A stretch of 64,000 nucleotides of DNA from CAXBCP01 sp963974055 (GCA_963974055.1 CAXBCP010000021.1:25922-89921); one strand, 5' to 3'; counted from the stretch's first letter, positions 25,814-34,577 are shown. Notes: generated by a model not told the origin, from the sequence alone. Translations and numbers: made by a program.

Positions 25814-25835
25814 CCAATTCGTTACTGCGAATTGG
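25814..25835. promoter_or_regulatory. Perfect 8-bp inverted repeat upstream of the parvulin gene
   Basis: CCAATTCG (25814-25821) and CGAATTGG (25828-25835), 6-nt loop TTACTG, lie 75 nt before the parvulin start in the 277-nt secA/parvulin divergent gap. It is either an operator or a 5' leader hairpin; the protein that would bind it is unknown. Confidence 0.4.
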
Positions 25836-25910
25836 CGACGATCCGGGGTATCATGGCGGAAATATGAGCGGCACATCGTGTGCCTTTCCAACGGCACTAC
25901 TAAGGAAGAT

Positions 25911-26795
25911 ATGATGAAAATTTCGAGCTGCGCGGCCCTGTTTGCCGCGACGATCCTCTTCGGCCTGCCGGCGGCGGCCCAGACCGCAGGCCCGGCAGCA
26001 GACAGCCAGCCGGCGACCGACCCCGTGGTCGCGACCGTCAACGGCGAAAAAATCATGCGGTCCGATATCGATGTCGCCAGGGGGCAGTTGCCCGAACAGT
26101 ATCGCAGCCTGCCGATGGACAAGATTTACCAGCCGCTCCTCAATCAGCTTATTCGCACCAAGATCCTGTCCGCCGAGGCCCGGGCCGACAAGCTGCACGA
26201 AACCGACGACCACAAGCAACGTATCGCGCTGCTTCAGGACCGCCTGCTCGAAGAGGCCTTGCTTGAAAAGATGATCGGCGAAAAAATCACCGAAGAGGTT
26301 CTGCGCGCCCGGTACGACGAGACCGTGGGCAATTTCCCGACGGTCGAAGAGGTCCGGGCACGGCATATCCTGGTCAAGACCGAGGCCGAAGCGGACGCCA
26401 TCATCAAGGATCTCGAGGGCGGCGCCGATTTCGCCAAGATCGCGTCGGAAAAATCGATCGGCCCTTCCAAGGCCCAGGGCGGCGATCTCAATTATTTCGG
26501 GCGGGGACAGATGGTCCCGCCGTTCGAAGAGGCGGCCTTCGCGCTGGCCAAGGGCGACTTCACCAAAAAGGCCGTAAAATCCCCCTTCGGCTGGCATGTG
26601 ATCAAGGTCGAGGACAAGCGCCAGTCCGCGCCGCCGAGCTTCGAGGAAAGCCGCGCCAAGATCGGACAGGAAATGTCGCAGAAATTCGCGACCGACCTGG
26701 TGAAGGACCTGATGGAAAAGGCAAAGATCGAGCGTTTCGAAGCCGACGGGTCTGCGCCCCGGCTGCGCCGCATCGAACCGGCGCCCGGCCGGTAG
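25911..26795 (+). CDS. Periplasmic peptidylprolyl isomerase, PpiC/parvulin type
   Basis: 294 residues from ATG 25911; the adjacent ATG 25914 is equally placed behind the AAGGA at 25902. The signal peptide MMKISSCAALFAATILFGLP ends in AAA-Q. A SurA-like N-terminal segment (VATVNGEKIMRSDID) and helices come next. The parvulin domain spans about residues 148-234 (ARHILVKTEAEA; GGDLNYFGRGQMVPPFEEAAF; SPFGWHVIKVED). It catalyses cis-trans prolyl isomerisation in periplasmic protein folding. It lies divergent from secA and upstream of argJ, a common alphaproteobacterial order. Confidence 0.92.
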   Translation: MMKISSCAALFAATILFGLPAAAQTAGPAADSQPATDPVVATVNGEKIMRSDIDVARGQLPEQYRSLPMDKIYQPLLNQLIRTKILSAEARADKLHETDDHKQRIALLQDRLLEEALLEKMIGEKITEEVLRARYDETVGNFPTVEEVRARHILVKTEAEADAIIKDLEGGADFAKIASEKSIGPSKAQGGDLNYFGRGQMVPPFEEAAFALAKGDFTKKAVKSPFGWHVIKVEDKRQSAPPSFEESRAKIGQEMSQKFATDLVKDLMEKAKIERFEADGSAPRLRRIEPAPGR

Positions 26796-26827
26796 TCTTC
26801 TCATTCAGGGACGTTGCCCCCATTCGC

Positions 26828-26860
26828 CCCGTCATCCCGGAATACGTCGGGGGTGACGGG
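26828..26860. repeat. REP-like palindrome after the parvulin gene
   Basis: CCCGTCATCCC (26828-26838) and GGGGTGACGGG (26850-26860) pair with one wobble around an 11-nt loop. The CGTCATCCCGG core is typical of dispersed intergenic palindromes in alphaproteobacteria. No second full copy was found in this window and no U-tract follows. Confidence 0.4.
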
Positions 26861-26948
26861 CCGAGGGACGGGGTAGGGAGTGTTTCCGCGCTTCCCGTAA
26901 ATGCGCTAGACTCAAGGCCTGCGCTCACCACCGGAATACAATCTGAAG

Positions 26949-28178
26949 ATGGCAAAAATATCTCCTCTGGCGCCGAAGGGCTTTCCTGAAATCCCGCCGA
27001 TTGCCGGCGTCTCGCTGGCCTCCGGGTCCTGCGGGCTGCGGTATCAGGGCCGCCGGGACGTTCTGCTGGCCGCGCTCGACAAGGGAACGCAGGTTGCCGG
27101 TGTGTTCACCACATCGAAGACGGCCGCCGCGCCCGTGCACTGGTGCGCCAAGGCCGCCAAGGCGGGACGTGCCCGGGCGCTGATCGTGAATGCCGGGAAT
27201 GCGAATGCGTTTACCGGGCTCGCCGGCGAAAAATCGGTGCAGCGCACGGTCGCCAAGGTCGCGTCGGTTCTCGACTGCCCGAAATCCCAGGTCTTCGTTG
27301 CGTCGACGGGCGTTATCGGCGAAACCCTGCCGGACGACCGAATCCGCAACGCGCTGGCCGGGCTGAAAAAGGCGCTGCGGCCGGATGACTGGCCGGGAGC
27401 GGCCTCCGCCATCATGACCACGGACACCTTCGCCAAGGGGGCGTGGCGGCGGGTGAAAATCGGCGAGACCGAGGTTACGATCGGCGGTATCGCCAAGGGG
27501 TCGGGCATGATCGCGCCCGATATGGCGACCATGCTGTCCTTTATATTCACCGACGCGAAAATTCCCGCGCCGGTGCTGCAGACGCTCCTGCGCCGCGGCG
27601 CAGACCGGTCGTTCAATTCGATCACCGTCGACGGCGACACATCGACCAGCGATACCACCCTGCTGTTTGCGACCGGAGCGGCGAAACATGCCAAAATTTC
27701 CGCGCCCGGCGACGCCAAATTGCGGGCCTTCCGTGAGGCGCTCGAGGAGGTCATGACGGATCTCGCCCACCAGATCGTTCGCGACGGCGAAGGGGCGACC
27801 AAGTTCGTCACCGTCACGGTGTCGGGGGCCAAATCCGCGAAGGCAGCCCGAAAAATCGGCCTGACCATCGCGAATTCGCCGCTGGTGAAAACGGCCATCG
27901 CCGGCGAAGACGCAAACTGGGGCCGCATCGTGATGGCGGTCGGCAAGTCCGGCGAGGCCGCCGACCGCGACCGGCTGAAAATCAGCATCGGGGGCGTTGC
28001 CGTCGCAGACAAGGGCATGGTGGTGCCCGGCTATGACGAAGCGCCCGTGGCAAAGCACATGAAGGGGCAGGAAATCGATATCGATGTCGATCTCAATATC
28101 GGCACCGGTGCGGCGACGGTATGGACCTGCGACCTGACCCACGGATACATAACGATCAACGCCGATTACCGGTCCTGA
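26949..28178 (+). CDS. argJ: Glutamate N-acetyltransferase / amino-acid N-acetyltransferase
   Basis: 409 residues. ArgJ recycles the acetyl group from N-acetylornithine to glutamate and can also acetylate glutamate, in arginine synthesis. The self-cleavage site is in GSGMIAPDMATML, with the nucleophilic T194 that becomes the N-terminus of the beta chain. The DGDTSTSDT and FVTVTVSGA segments and the C-terminal YITINADYRS end are canonical. No Shine-Dalgarno is strong before ATG 26949. mutT follows within 9 nt, probably on the same transcript. Confidence 0.96.
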   Translation: MAKISPLAPKGFPEIPPIAGVSLASGSCGLRYQGRRDVLLAALDKGTQVAGVFTTSKTAAAPVHWCAKAAKAGRARALIVNAGNANAFTGLAGEKSVQRTVAKVASVLDCPKSQVFVASTGVIGETLPDDRIRNALAGLKKALRPDDWPGAASAIMTTDTFAKGAWRRVKIGETEVTIGGIAKGSGMIAPDMATMLSFIFTDAKIPAPVLQTLLRRGADRSFNSITVDGDTSTSDTTLLFATGAAKHAKISAPGDAKLRAFREALEEVMTDLAHQIVRDGEGATKFVTVTVSGAKSAKAARKIGLTIANSPLVKTAIAGEDANWGRIVMAVGKSGEAADRDRLKISIGGVAVADKGMVVPGYDEAPVAKHMKGQEIDIDVDLNIGTGAATVWTCDLTHGYITINADYRS

Positions 28179-28186
28179 AACCGGTC

Positions 28187-28606
28187 GTGACTGTGGATTC
28201 TTCCGGTCTGCCGATAATCCTGGTTGCTGCCGTCGCCCTGTTCGATGCCGACGGCCGGGTGCTGATCGCCCAACGGCCCGAGGGCAAGTCGATGGCGGGC
28301 CTGTGGGAATTCCCCGGCGGCAAGGTCGAAGAGGGCGAGACGCCGGAACGGGCCCTGATCCGGGAATTGCAGGAAGAACTCGCCGTCGATACGGTCGAAA
28401 GCTGTCTTGCGCCGTTCACCTTCGCGTCCCATGCCTATGACGACTTTCACCTGCTGATGCCGCTTTTCGTCTGCCGGAAATGGACCGGCAAGCTGACGCC
28501 GATGGAAGGCCAGGCCATCAAATGGGTGATGCCGGCGCGGCTGCGCGACTATCCCATGCCGCCTGCCGACAAGCCGCTGATCGCGATGCTGCGGGACTAC
28601 CTGTAA
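28187..28606 (+). CDS. mutT: 8-oxo-dGTP diphosphatase, Nudix family
   Basis: 139 residues from GTG 28187. An in-frame ATG at 28121 would overlap argJ by 58 nt and add an Arg/Pro-rich tail foreign to the family. The Nudix box runs from G45 (GGKVEEGE, then ERALIRELQEEL), with the metal-binding E60, E63 and E64. The last Gly of the box is replaced by Ala (EELAV). The preceding WEFPGGK is the MutT-type substrate motif. It hydrolyses oxidised dGTP to prevent A-to-C mutations. It is translated just after argJ. Confidence 0.88.
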   Translation: MTVDSSGLPIILVAAVALFDADGRVLIAQRPEGKSMAGLWEFPGGKVEEGETPERALIRELQEELAVDTVESCLAPFTFASHAYDDFHLLMPLFVCRKWTGKLTPMEGQAIKWVMPARLRDYPMPPADKPLIAMLRDYL

Positions 28607-28631
28607 AACGGGGTTCCGGGGTGCGATTTTG

Positions 28632-28652
28632 TCAGGTGTATTTGTCCGGCGC
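28632..28652 (+). repeat. Left copy of 21-nt imperfect direct repeat flanking the MFS pair
   Basis: TATTTGTCCGGCGC (28639-28652) is identical to 31185-31198. Extending left, 19 of 21 positions match (28632-28652 against 31178-31198). The copies bracket the two tandem MFS genes. The right copy encodes the C-terminal APDK end of the minus-strand methyltransferase. Confidence 0.4.
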
Positions 28653-28671
28653 GCGTGCTACGCGATAGTCG

Positions 28672-29925
28672 ATGTCTTCCGATTCTTCATCCTTCAGGTC
28701 GATCGTCCGCGCCAACCCGCGCGGCTGGCTGATCGTCGTCTTCATATTCGCGGCGCTGAGCATGGTGTTTTCCGCGCGCTCGGCGCTCGGGCTGATCATG
28801 CCGACCTGGGAACAGGACCTCGGCTGGGCGCGGACGTTTATTTCGAGCGGCGGCTCTATCGTCCTCGTCTTCATGACGCTGATTTCGCCTCTCGCCGGCA
28901 ACCTTCTGGACAAGATCGGCCCGCGGCCGGTGGTCAGCGCGGCGTTGCTCTGCGTCGGTGCCTCCCTGGCGGCAACGTCGGTCATGACCGAACAATGGCA
29001 GTTCATCGTGCTGTTCTGCATCGTCGGCGGCCTCGGCTACGGCTCTCTCGCGGCGCCGCAGGCATCGGCGACAATCGCCCAGATATTCGACGAGCACCGG
29101 GGCCTGGCGACCGGAATCGCGACATCCGGTGCGTCCGGCGGGTTGCTGATTATACTTCCCCTGCTGGCGGCGCTCATCGGCTGGATCGGCTGGCGCGCCA
29201 GTTTTGCCGGTTTCGGTTTTCTGATCATGGCCATGGCGCCGATCGCCTGGTTCCTGATTACGCCGGCGAACCGCGACGCAGGTGCCAACGGCGGCGCCGG
29301 GGCTGCGCCGCTTGCCGCACGACTAAAGCTGATCTTCAGAAATTCGACCTTCTGGCTGCTGTTGATCGGATTTGTCATCTGCGGGTTCACGACCACCGGC
29401 GTGATCGAAGTGCATCTGATTCCCTACGCCATTTCCTGCGGTTTTCCCCGTTTTGAAAGCGCGACCGCCCTGGGTGTATTGTCGGCCTTCAACATGGGCG
29501 GGATGATCCTGGCGGGTTTCCTGGCCGACAAGGTTCACCGTCCACTGCTGCTGGGCGGGATTTATTTTTTCCGCGGCCTGTCTTTCCTGCTCCTCATGAA
29601 CATCACCGGCAATCCCGAAGTCCTGTTCCTGTTCGCGATCATGTTCGGCGTGTTCGATTATTCGACCATGCCGGTGCTGGCCAGCATCGTCGGCACCCAT
29701 ATCGGCGTCCGCATGATGGGGCTGACCCTGGGGCTTCTGTTCGCCGGCCATTCCGCAGGCGCGGCTGCAGGGGCGCTGATGGGTGGATATTTCTTCGACA
29801 AATTCAACAGTTACGACTGGGTCTGGATCGCCTCCATCGCGCTCGCCCTGCTGGCGGCGGTTTTTTCCTGGATGATCCGCGAAACCCGCGATAGCGCGGG
29901 CGCAGCCACGCCGGTAACGGCCTGA
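28672..29925 (+). CDS. MFS transporter, first of a tandem pair (OFA/monocarboxylate-like)
   Basis: 417 residues with 12 membrane segments. The N-terminus FSARSALGLIMPTWEQDLGWARTFISSGGS, with its loop LLDKIGPRPVV, and the half-way loop resemble the MFS group of oxalate/formate and monocarboxylate carriers. It shares long segments with the next gene, including CGFTTxGVIxVxxIPYAISCGF and HIGVRxxGLTLGLLFxGHS, so the two are paralogues. No enzyme gene lies next to them and the substrate is unknown. It is followed by the second copy after 4 nt, presumably cotranscribed. Confidence 0.85.
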   Translation: MSSDSSSFRSIVRANPRGWLIVVFIFAALSMVFSARSALGLIMPTWEQDLGWARTFISSGGSIVLVFMTLISPLAGNLLDKIGPRPVVSAALLCVGASLAATSVMTEQWQFIVLFCIVGGLGYGSLAAPQASATIAQIFDEHRGLATGIATSGASGGLLIILPLLAALIGWIGWRASFAGFGFLIMAMAPIAWFLITPANRDAGANGGAGAAPLAARLKLIFRNSTFWLLLIGFVICGFTTTGVIEVHLIPYAISCGFPRFESATALGVLSAFNMGGMILAGFLADKVHRPLLLGGIYFFRGLSFLLLMNITGNPEVLFLFAIMFGVFDYSTMPVLASIVGTHIGVRMMGLTLGLLFAGHSAGAAAGALMGGYFFDKFNSYDWVWIASIALALLAAVFSWMIRETRDSAGAATPVTA

Positions 29926-29929
29926 ACCT

Positions 29930-31177
29930 GTGGCCTCTATTGCCGAGACCAACCGGAACCGCGGCTGGATAGTCGTCGCGATCGGGTTCGTCGCCCTGGC
30001 ATTTACGTTCGGCGCGCGGTCGTCGGTCAGCATGGTCCTGCCCCTGTGGCACGAAGAACTGGGCTGGACGGTGGCGCAGTCGTCGACAGGGGCGTCCATC
30101 GTGCTGCTGATGATGGCTTTGGGCTCGCCGGTCGCCGGCAACCTGATGGACCGGTTCGGGGCGCGGATCGTCATCGCCTGCGGCCTGCTGGCCCTTGGAA
30201 TCGGGGTCGGTGCCACATCCTATGCCCATGCGCCGATGCACTATTACCTGCTGTTCGGCGGCGTCGCCGGAATCGGTTATGCATCGGTGTCGATCCCCAT
30301 GGTGACGGCGGCGGTGTCGGGCTATTTCGTGAAGTTCCGCGGGCTTGCCATCGGCATCGCGGTGTCGGGCGCCACGGGCGGACAACTGCCCGTCCTGTCG
30401 CTGCTCGGCTTCCTGATCGTCTCGCTCGGCTGGCGCAGTACCTATCAGGTTATGGGCGTGACGATGGCGGCGTTTGCAGTCCTCGTTCTGCTCCGGTTCA
30501 AGCCGCCGGTCGACGATCCGGACGATGCGTCCCAGGTCAGGTCGGCAGCGCCGGACGACACATTGGCGGAACGGTTGCGTTTTCTGTTCGCCAACCGGAC
30601 GTTCCTGCTGCTGCTTGCGGCGTTTTCGCTCTGCGGGTTCACCACCGCCGGGGTGATCGACGTCTATTTCATCCCCTATGCGATCTCCTGCGGGTTCACG
30701 CTGGTCGAAGGCTCCGCCGCCTATGGCGTGCACGGGCTCGGCAACCTGGCGGGGGTCATCCTGTTTTCGTGGATGGCGGATCACGTCCACCGGCCGCGGC
30801 TGCTGGCCGGTATGTTTTTCCTGCGGGCCGTGACATTCGTGTTCCTGATGTCTATCGCCGCCGATATCAGCCTGATGTTCGTCTTCGCCGCGATATTCGG
30901 AATCCTGAATTTTTCGACGTTCCCCGTGATCGCCAATATTGTCGTTACCCATATCGGCGTCCGCATTATCGGCCTGACATTGGGGCTGTTGTTCGGCGGG
31001 CATTCGCTGGGCGCGGCAATCGGCGTGGTGGCCGGCGGCTGGATATTCGACCTGACGTTGAAATACGACTGGATCTGGTGGGTGTCGGTGGCGCTTGCCG
31101 CCATGGCCGGGGTGTTCGCGATCCTGGTGAAGGAAACCCGGTCGCCGCCGCACAGGGCTGTGCCCGCGGCCGCCTGA
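29930..31177 (+). CDS. MFS transporter, second of a tandem pair
   Basis: 415 residues, starting at GTG 29930, 4 nt after the first copy. It has the same 12-helix fold, with GARSSVSMVLPLWHEELGW near the N-terminus, NLMDRFGARIVIACG in loop 2-3, and the shared CGFTTAGVIDVYFIPYAISCGF and HIGVRIIGLTLGLLFGGHS blocks. The two proteins align over their whole length, which indicates a tandem duplication followed by divergence. They may have different substrates or form a heteromer, but neither is shown by the sequence. It ends 6 nt from the convergent methyltransferase gene. Confidence 0.85.
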   Translation: MASIAETNRNRGWIVVAIGFVALAFTFGARSSVSMVLPLWHEELGWTVAQSSTGASIVLLMMALGSPVAGNLMDRFGARIVIACGLLALGIGVGATSYAHAPMHYYLLFGGVAGIGYASVSIPMVTAAVSGYFVKFRGLAIGIAVSGATGGQLPVLSLLGFLIVSLGWRSTYQVMGVTMAAFAVLVLLRFKPPVDDPDDASQVRSAAPDDTLAERLRFLFANRTFLLLLAAFSLCGFTTAGVIDVYFIPYAISCGFTLVEGSAAYGVHGLGNLAGVILFSWMADHVHRPRLLAGMFFLRAVTFVFLMSIAADISLMFVFAAIFGILNFSTFPVIANIVVTHIGVRIIGLTLGLLFGGHSLGAAIGVVAGGWIFDLTLKYDWIWWVSVALAAMAGVFAILVKETRSPPHRAVPAAA

Positions 31178-31198
31178 TCCGGTTTATTTGTCCGGCGC
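31178..31198 (+). repeat. Right copy of 21-nt imperfect direct repeat flanking the MFS pair
   Basis: Partner of 28632-28652, with 19 of 21 identical. It begins just after the second MFS stop and covers the stop codon and last codons of the minus-strand methyltransferase. It may mark the edge of an inserted or duplicated block. Confidence 0.4.
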
Positions 31199-32098
31199 CG
31201 CTTTATCGCCCGCCGGCCGTTCTTCGGTGTCCAGCGCATCGGCCAGCCGGGTCGTGCCGCTGCCGGGGCGAAGCGGCTTTTGCTGCGCTTCATGCGGCGC
31301 CCAGCCGGTCATCCATATAATCTGGAACGTGGCCGGGATACGGCCGTCTGCGCCGGCATAGAGTTCGCTGTAGCGCGCGGCGGCGGCAAACAGCGTGTCG
31401 CGGCGCAGAAACCTGCGGCTGCGCGCGGCGACCGAATTGGCCTCGCCCATGCCGCGCAGATCGCGCATCAATGCGAACATGTCTTCATAGGTCACCGTCA
31501 GGGTGTCCGTGTCGACGACCGGCAGGGCGAACCCGGCCCGTTGCAGCAGGGCACCGGCATCGGCGACATCGGCGACCGGCGACGTGTGGGGGCTGGTGCC
31601 GCCGGTGGTTTCGGCTTCCGCCTCCAGGAAGGCGCGGCGCAGTTCGACCAGCGTATCGCCGCCCAGGAATGCCGCGAGAAACAGGCCGTCGGGTTTCAGT
31701 GCCCGGCGGATCTGGACCAGCGCGCCGGGCAGATCGTTGACCCAGTGCAGCGACAGGGTCGATGCGATCAGGTCGAACGCGCTATCGGCAAAGGGCAGAA
31801 ACTCCTCGTCCGCGACCACGCCGGGACCGGTATTCGCCCGGCGCAGCAGTTTTTCCGACAGGTCGGACGTGACCAGAAGCTCCGGCACCGGGTCCAGCTG
31901 CGTGGTGCCGTGCCCGCCGCCGAGGTCGAGCGCGACGGCGAAATCGCGCTTTATGTCTTTCAGCCGGTCGGCCAGCTGGCCGGCGATCTCGCGGTGCAGA
32001 AAATCATGCGCGTCCAGGCTTGCCGCCGCGCGATCGCGCCGCCGCCGCACCGTATGGCGGTCGAAAAGGGCAATATCGTTTTGAATCTCCGGGGGCAT
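31184..32098 (-). CDS. Class I SAM methyltransferase-fold protein (BioC / NDUFAF5-like)
   Basis: 304 residues from ATG 32098 (MPPEIQNDIALFDR). The fold has motif I in ALDLGGGHGTT, the acidic end of strand 2 in VTSDLSE, then FDLIASTLSLHWVNDLPGALVQIRRALKPDGLFLAAFLGG. That middle block is typical of the BioC/NDUFAF5 group. In mitochondria NDUFAF5 acts on a complex I subunit by hydroxylating an arginine; alphaproteobacterial homologues next to comF are common, but their role is unproven. The C-terminus is a low-complexity tail. It is divergent from comF. Confidence 0.8.
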   Translation of the reverse strand: MPPEIQNDIALFDRHTVRRRRDRAAASLDAHDFLHREIAGQLADRLKDIKRDFAVALDLGGGHGTTQLDPVPELLVTSDLSEKLLRRANTGPGVVADEEFLPFADSAFDLIASTLSLHWVNDLPGALVQIRRALKPDGLFLAAFLGGDTLVELRRAFLEAEAETTGGTSPHTSPVADVADAGALLQRAGFALPVVDTDTLTVTYEDMFALMRDLRGMGEANSVAARSRRFLRRDTLFAAAARYSELYAGADGRIPATFQIIWMTGWAPHEAQQKPLRPGSGTTRLADALDTEERPAGDKAAPDK

Positions 32099-32155
32099 GG
32101 CGGGAACATAGGCCGCTTTGTTTCGGGCTGTCACCCCGCATGCTAGATTGAACGC

Positions 32156-32914
32156 ATGGATATGCCCGCCGTCCTGCAGAGCGCCGCGCGCCGCGCGGTC
32201 GATATTGTCCTGCCGCCCCGCTGTCTCGGCTGCGGTGCCGTCGTCGCGGATCCCGGCGCGGTGTGCCCTGACTGCTGGGCAGGGATCGATTTTATCGCGC
32301 CGCCGTTATGCGCCTGTTGCGGGCTGCCCTTTGAATATGAAACCGGCCGGGACGGGGATGGCTCGGACGCGATCTGTGGCGAATGCGCCCGGCGACCGCC
32401 TCTGTTCGGCCGCGCCAGGTCGGTGATGACCTATTCGGACTCCAGCCGGCGCCTGGTCCTTGCCTTCAAGCATGCCGACCGCACCGATGCCGCCCCGGTC
32501 TGGGGCAGATGGCTGGCGCGGGCCGGCGCCGACGTACTGGCCGATGCCGATGTGCTGGTACCTGTTCCGCTGCACCGGCGGCGGCTGATCTCCCGGCGTT
32601 ACAATCAGGCCGCCCTGATGGCGCAGGCGCTGGGCAGGGAGACCGGGTTGCCGGTTGCGGTCGATGCGCTTGTCCGGACGCGGCCGACGCCGAGCCAGGG
32701 CCGCATGAACCGGTCACAGCGGCAGCGCAATGTCGCGGGGGCGTTTGCCGTTCGGCCGCGGGGGATAAATGCCGTCAAGAGTCGCCGCATCGTGCTGGTG
32801 GACGACGTCATGACGACCGGCGCAACCCTTTCCGCCTGCACCCGGCCGCTGCTGTCTGCCGGTGCCGCAAATGTCGACGTTCTGACCCTCGCGCGGGTGA
32901 CGCGGACGGGGTAG
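32156..32914 (+). CDS. ComF family phosphoribosyltransferase-like protein
   Basis: 252 residues. The N-terminal double zinc-finger region has Cys pairs in PPRCLGCGA, CPDCW, CACCGLPF and CGECARRP. The C-terminal PRTase fold has LVPVPLHRRRLISRRYNQA and the PRPP motif RIVLVDDVMTTGATL. In competent bacteria ComF helps DNA pass the inner membrane; in most proteobacteria its role is not settled. The upstream gene is divergent. The DMT exporter follows after 38 nt. Confidence 0.92.
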   Translation: MDMPAVLQSAARRAVDIVLPPRCLGCGAVVADPGAVCPDCWAGIDFIAPPLCACCGLPFEYETGRDGDGSDAICGECARRPPLFGRARSVMTYSDSSRRLVLAFKHADRTDAAPVWGRWLARAGADVLADADVLVPVPLHRRRLISRRYNQAALMAQALGRETGLPVAVDALVRTRPTPSQGRMNRSQRQRNVAGAFAVRPRGINAVKSRRIVLVDDVMTTGATLSACTRPLLSAGAANVDVLTLARVTRTG

Positions 32915-32952
32915 ACAGGGTCCTCAAAACTTTTCCCGACCGGAGAATTTTC

Positions 32953-33819
32953 ATGCCATTCGAAGCCTGGGCGCTTGCGCTCGGTTCAGCAGCGCTGTTC
33001 GGACTCGGGCTGGTGGTTACCCAGCTTGGACTGCGCGATATGACCCCGGCGCTGGGGGCGACATTCAGCATGCCGACGGCGGCGCTGATATTCTGGGCCA
33101 GCGCGCCGTTTCTCGCCGATTTCAGCGGCTGGGACACGGATGCGGCGCTTCTTTTTGCGGCGGTCGGAATTTTCTATCCGGCGATGATTACGCTGCTGAC
33201 ATTCGAGGCGAACCGTCTGATGGGCCCCTATGTATCGGGCGCGATCGGCAATCTCGGGCCGGTCTTTGCCGTCGCGGCGGGGCTGATCCTGCTCGGCGAA
33301 GTGCTGGGCGTTGTGCAATGGATTGCGGTCGTCGCGATCATCGCCGGGGTCAGCAGCATGTCCCTGCGCCGGACCTGGCAGGGCGGGTCATGGCGGCGGT
33401 GGATGATCGCGCTGCCGCTCGGCGCGGCGTTGTGCCGTGGCCTGGGACCCCCGGTGCTGAAAATCGGCCTGGGCTGGTGGCCGAACCCGTTCGTCGCCGT
33501 GCTGATCTGCTATGCGGTATCGGCATCTGTGGCGATCTCAGTCGGTCTGTGGCGGACGCGCGGAATCGAACGAAAGGTCACGCGTTCGGGGGTGTTTGGA
33601 TTCGTCTGTGTCGGGATCTGTAATGGCTTCGCGACGCTCTTCTGGGTGTTGTCGCTGGCGATCGGCCCGATTTCGCTGACGTCGCCCGTGGTCGCCTGTT
33701 ATCCGGTGTTCGCACTTGCATTCGGCGCCGTTTTACTGCGGAAAACCAGGATCGGCGCAAACCAGATGGTCGGTGTTGCACTGACGGTGACCGGCGTTGC
33801 CGTTCTGACGGCGGTTTAG
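32953..33819 (+). CDS. EamA/DMT-superfamily transporter
   Basis: 288 residues from ATG 32953 with ten membrane segments in two EamA repeats. The first starts ALALGSAALFGLGLVVTQLGL and ends ISSM-like (GVSSMSLRR); the second starts LPLGAALCRGLGPPVLKIGL and ends with GVALTVTGVAVLTA. Such proteins export metabolites or amino acids. A long in-frame extension upstream runs through comF in another frame and was discarded. The substrate cannot be read from the sequence. Confidence 0.87.
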   Translation: MPFEAWALALGSAALFGLGLVVTQLGLRDMTPALGATFSMPTAALIFWASAPFLADFSGWDTDAALLFAAVGIFYPAMITLLTFEANRLMGPYVSGAIGNLGPVFAVAAGLILLGEVLGVVQWIAVVAIIAGVSSMSLRRTWQGGSWRRWMIALPLGAALCRGLGPPVLKIGLGWWPNPFVAVLICYAVSASVAISVGLWRTRGIERKVTRSGVFGFVCVGICNGFATLFWVLSLAIGPISLTSPVVACYPVFALAFGAVLLRKTRIGANQMVGVALTVTGVAVLTAV

Positions 33820-33840
33820 CCGCCGGCGGTTCGTCCGGCG

Positions 33841-34407
33841 TTATTCAGCTGCCTGGGAAATAACCCGCTGTCGCATCTCCAGAATGTCGACCGTCGTAGC
33901 GGCGAAATCGAACAGGTGATTGCGTTCAAAGCCGAGAAAGGCGTCTCTTGCTTTTGTATCGATGATACAGAACGTACCGATACGGTACTGGTCCGGTGTA
34001 ACAAGCGGCGCCCCGGCGTAGAAGCGGATACCCGGCGGACCTGTGACAAGGGGATTGTCCCTGAATCGCTCGTCCTGGGTGGCGTCGAGCACGATCAGAG
34101 GGTCGTTTTCCATGATGGCATAGGTACAGAACGCCTGGTCCCGTGGCGTTTGTTCGGCATCCAGGCCATGCGCCGACTTGAACCATTGGCGGTCTTTATC
34201 CACCAGCGACACCAGCGCGATCGACACCCCGAACAGTCTGGCAGCGAGGCGGGTCAACGCGTCGAAAGATTCTTCCTTGGGTGTATCGAGAACGTTGTAG
34301 GCGTGCAGAGCGGAAATCCGCTGCGTATCGTCATGCGGTATCGGAATCACGATTGCTGTTCCTTTGCTCGGGCGCTGGAGGGAATTTGCCGCAGAACCGT
34401 TAAACAA
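33841..34407 (-). CDS. Stand-alone GAF domain protein
   Basis: 188 residues, nearly all one GAF domain. The opening RISALHAYNVLDTPKEESFDALTRLAARLFG is followed by VSIALVSLVDKDRQWFKSAHGLD, the Cys-containing FCTYAIMENDPLIVLDAT, and FYAGAPLVTPDQYRIGTFCIIDTKAR. This is the GAF type usually found at the N-terminus of histidine kinases and diguanylate cyclases, but no output domain follows here. It may sense redox state or a small ligand and act on a partner. The start is uncertain; an internal GTG would remove the first ~18 residues. It is convergent with the DMT gene and divergent from grxC. Confidence 0.82.
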   Translation of the reverse strand: MFNGSAANSLQRPSKGTAIVIPIPHDDTQRISALHAYNVLDTPKEESFDALTRLAARLFGVSIALVSLVDKDRQWFKSAHGLDAEQTPRDQAFCTYAIMENDPLIVLDATQDERFRDNPLVTGPPGIRFYAGAPLVTPDQYRIGTFCIIDTKARDAFLGFERNHLFDFAATTVDILEMRQRVISQAAE

Positions 34408-34577
34408 CGCTTAGCGGACGTCACAAGGTCGTTTTGAATATCCGGAGATGTGCAGGAAAACCGGCGAATAACGACGACGAAGCGGGAATGCGCCAAAGAG
34501 GGCTGACAAACGGGGGGCGGCGTCACATATTACCGGCGAAAACCGTGTTGTTTGTCTCCAACCGAAGGACTGCCGCC

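Noticed and set aside
32383..32952. A longer N-terminus for the DMT transporter reaching back to 32383
   Set aside because: The extension is the out-of-frame shadow of comF. The ATG at 32953 gives the normal EamA start.
34400..34414. TTAA-N7-TTAG as a second CtrA box
   Set aside because: One mismatch in a conserved position, and it overlaps the predicted start of the GAF gene. It is too weak to list.
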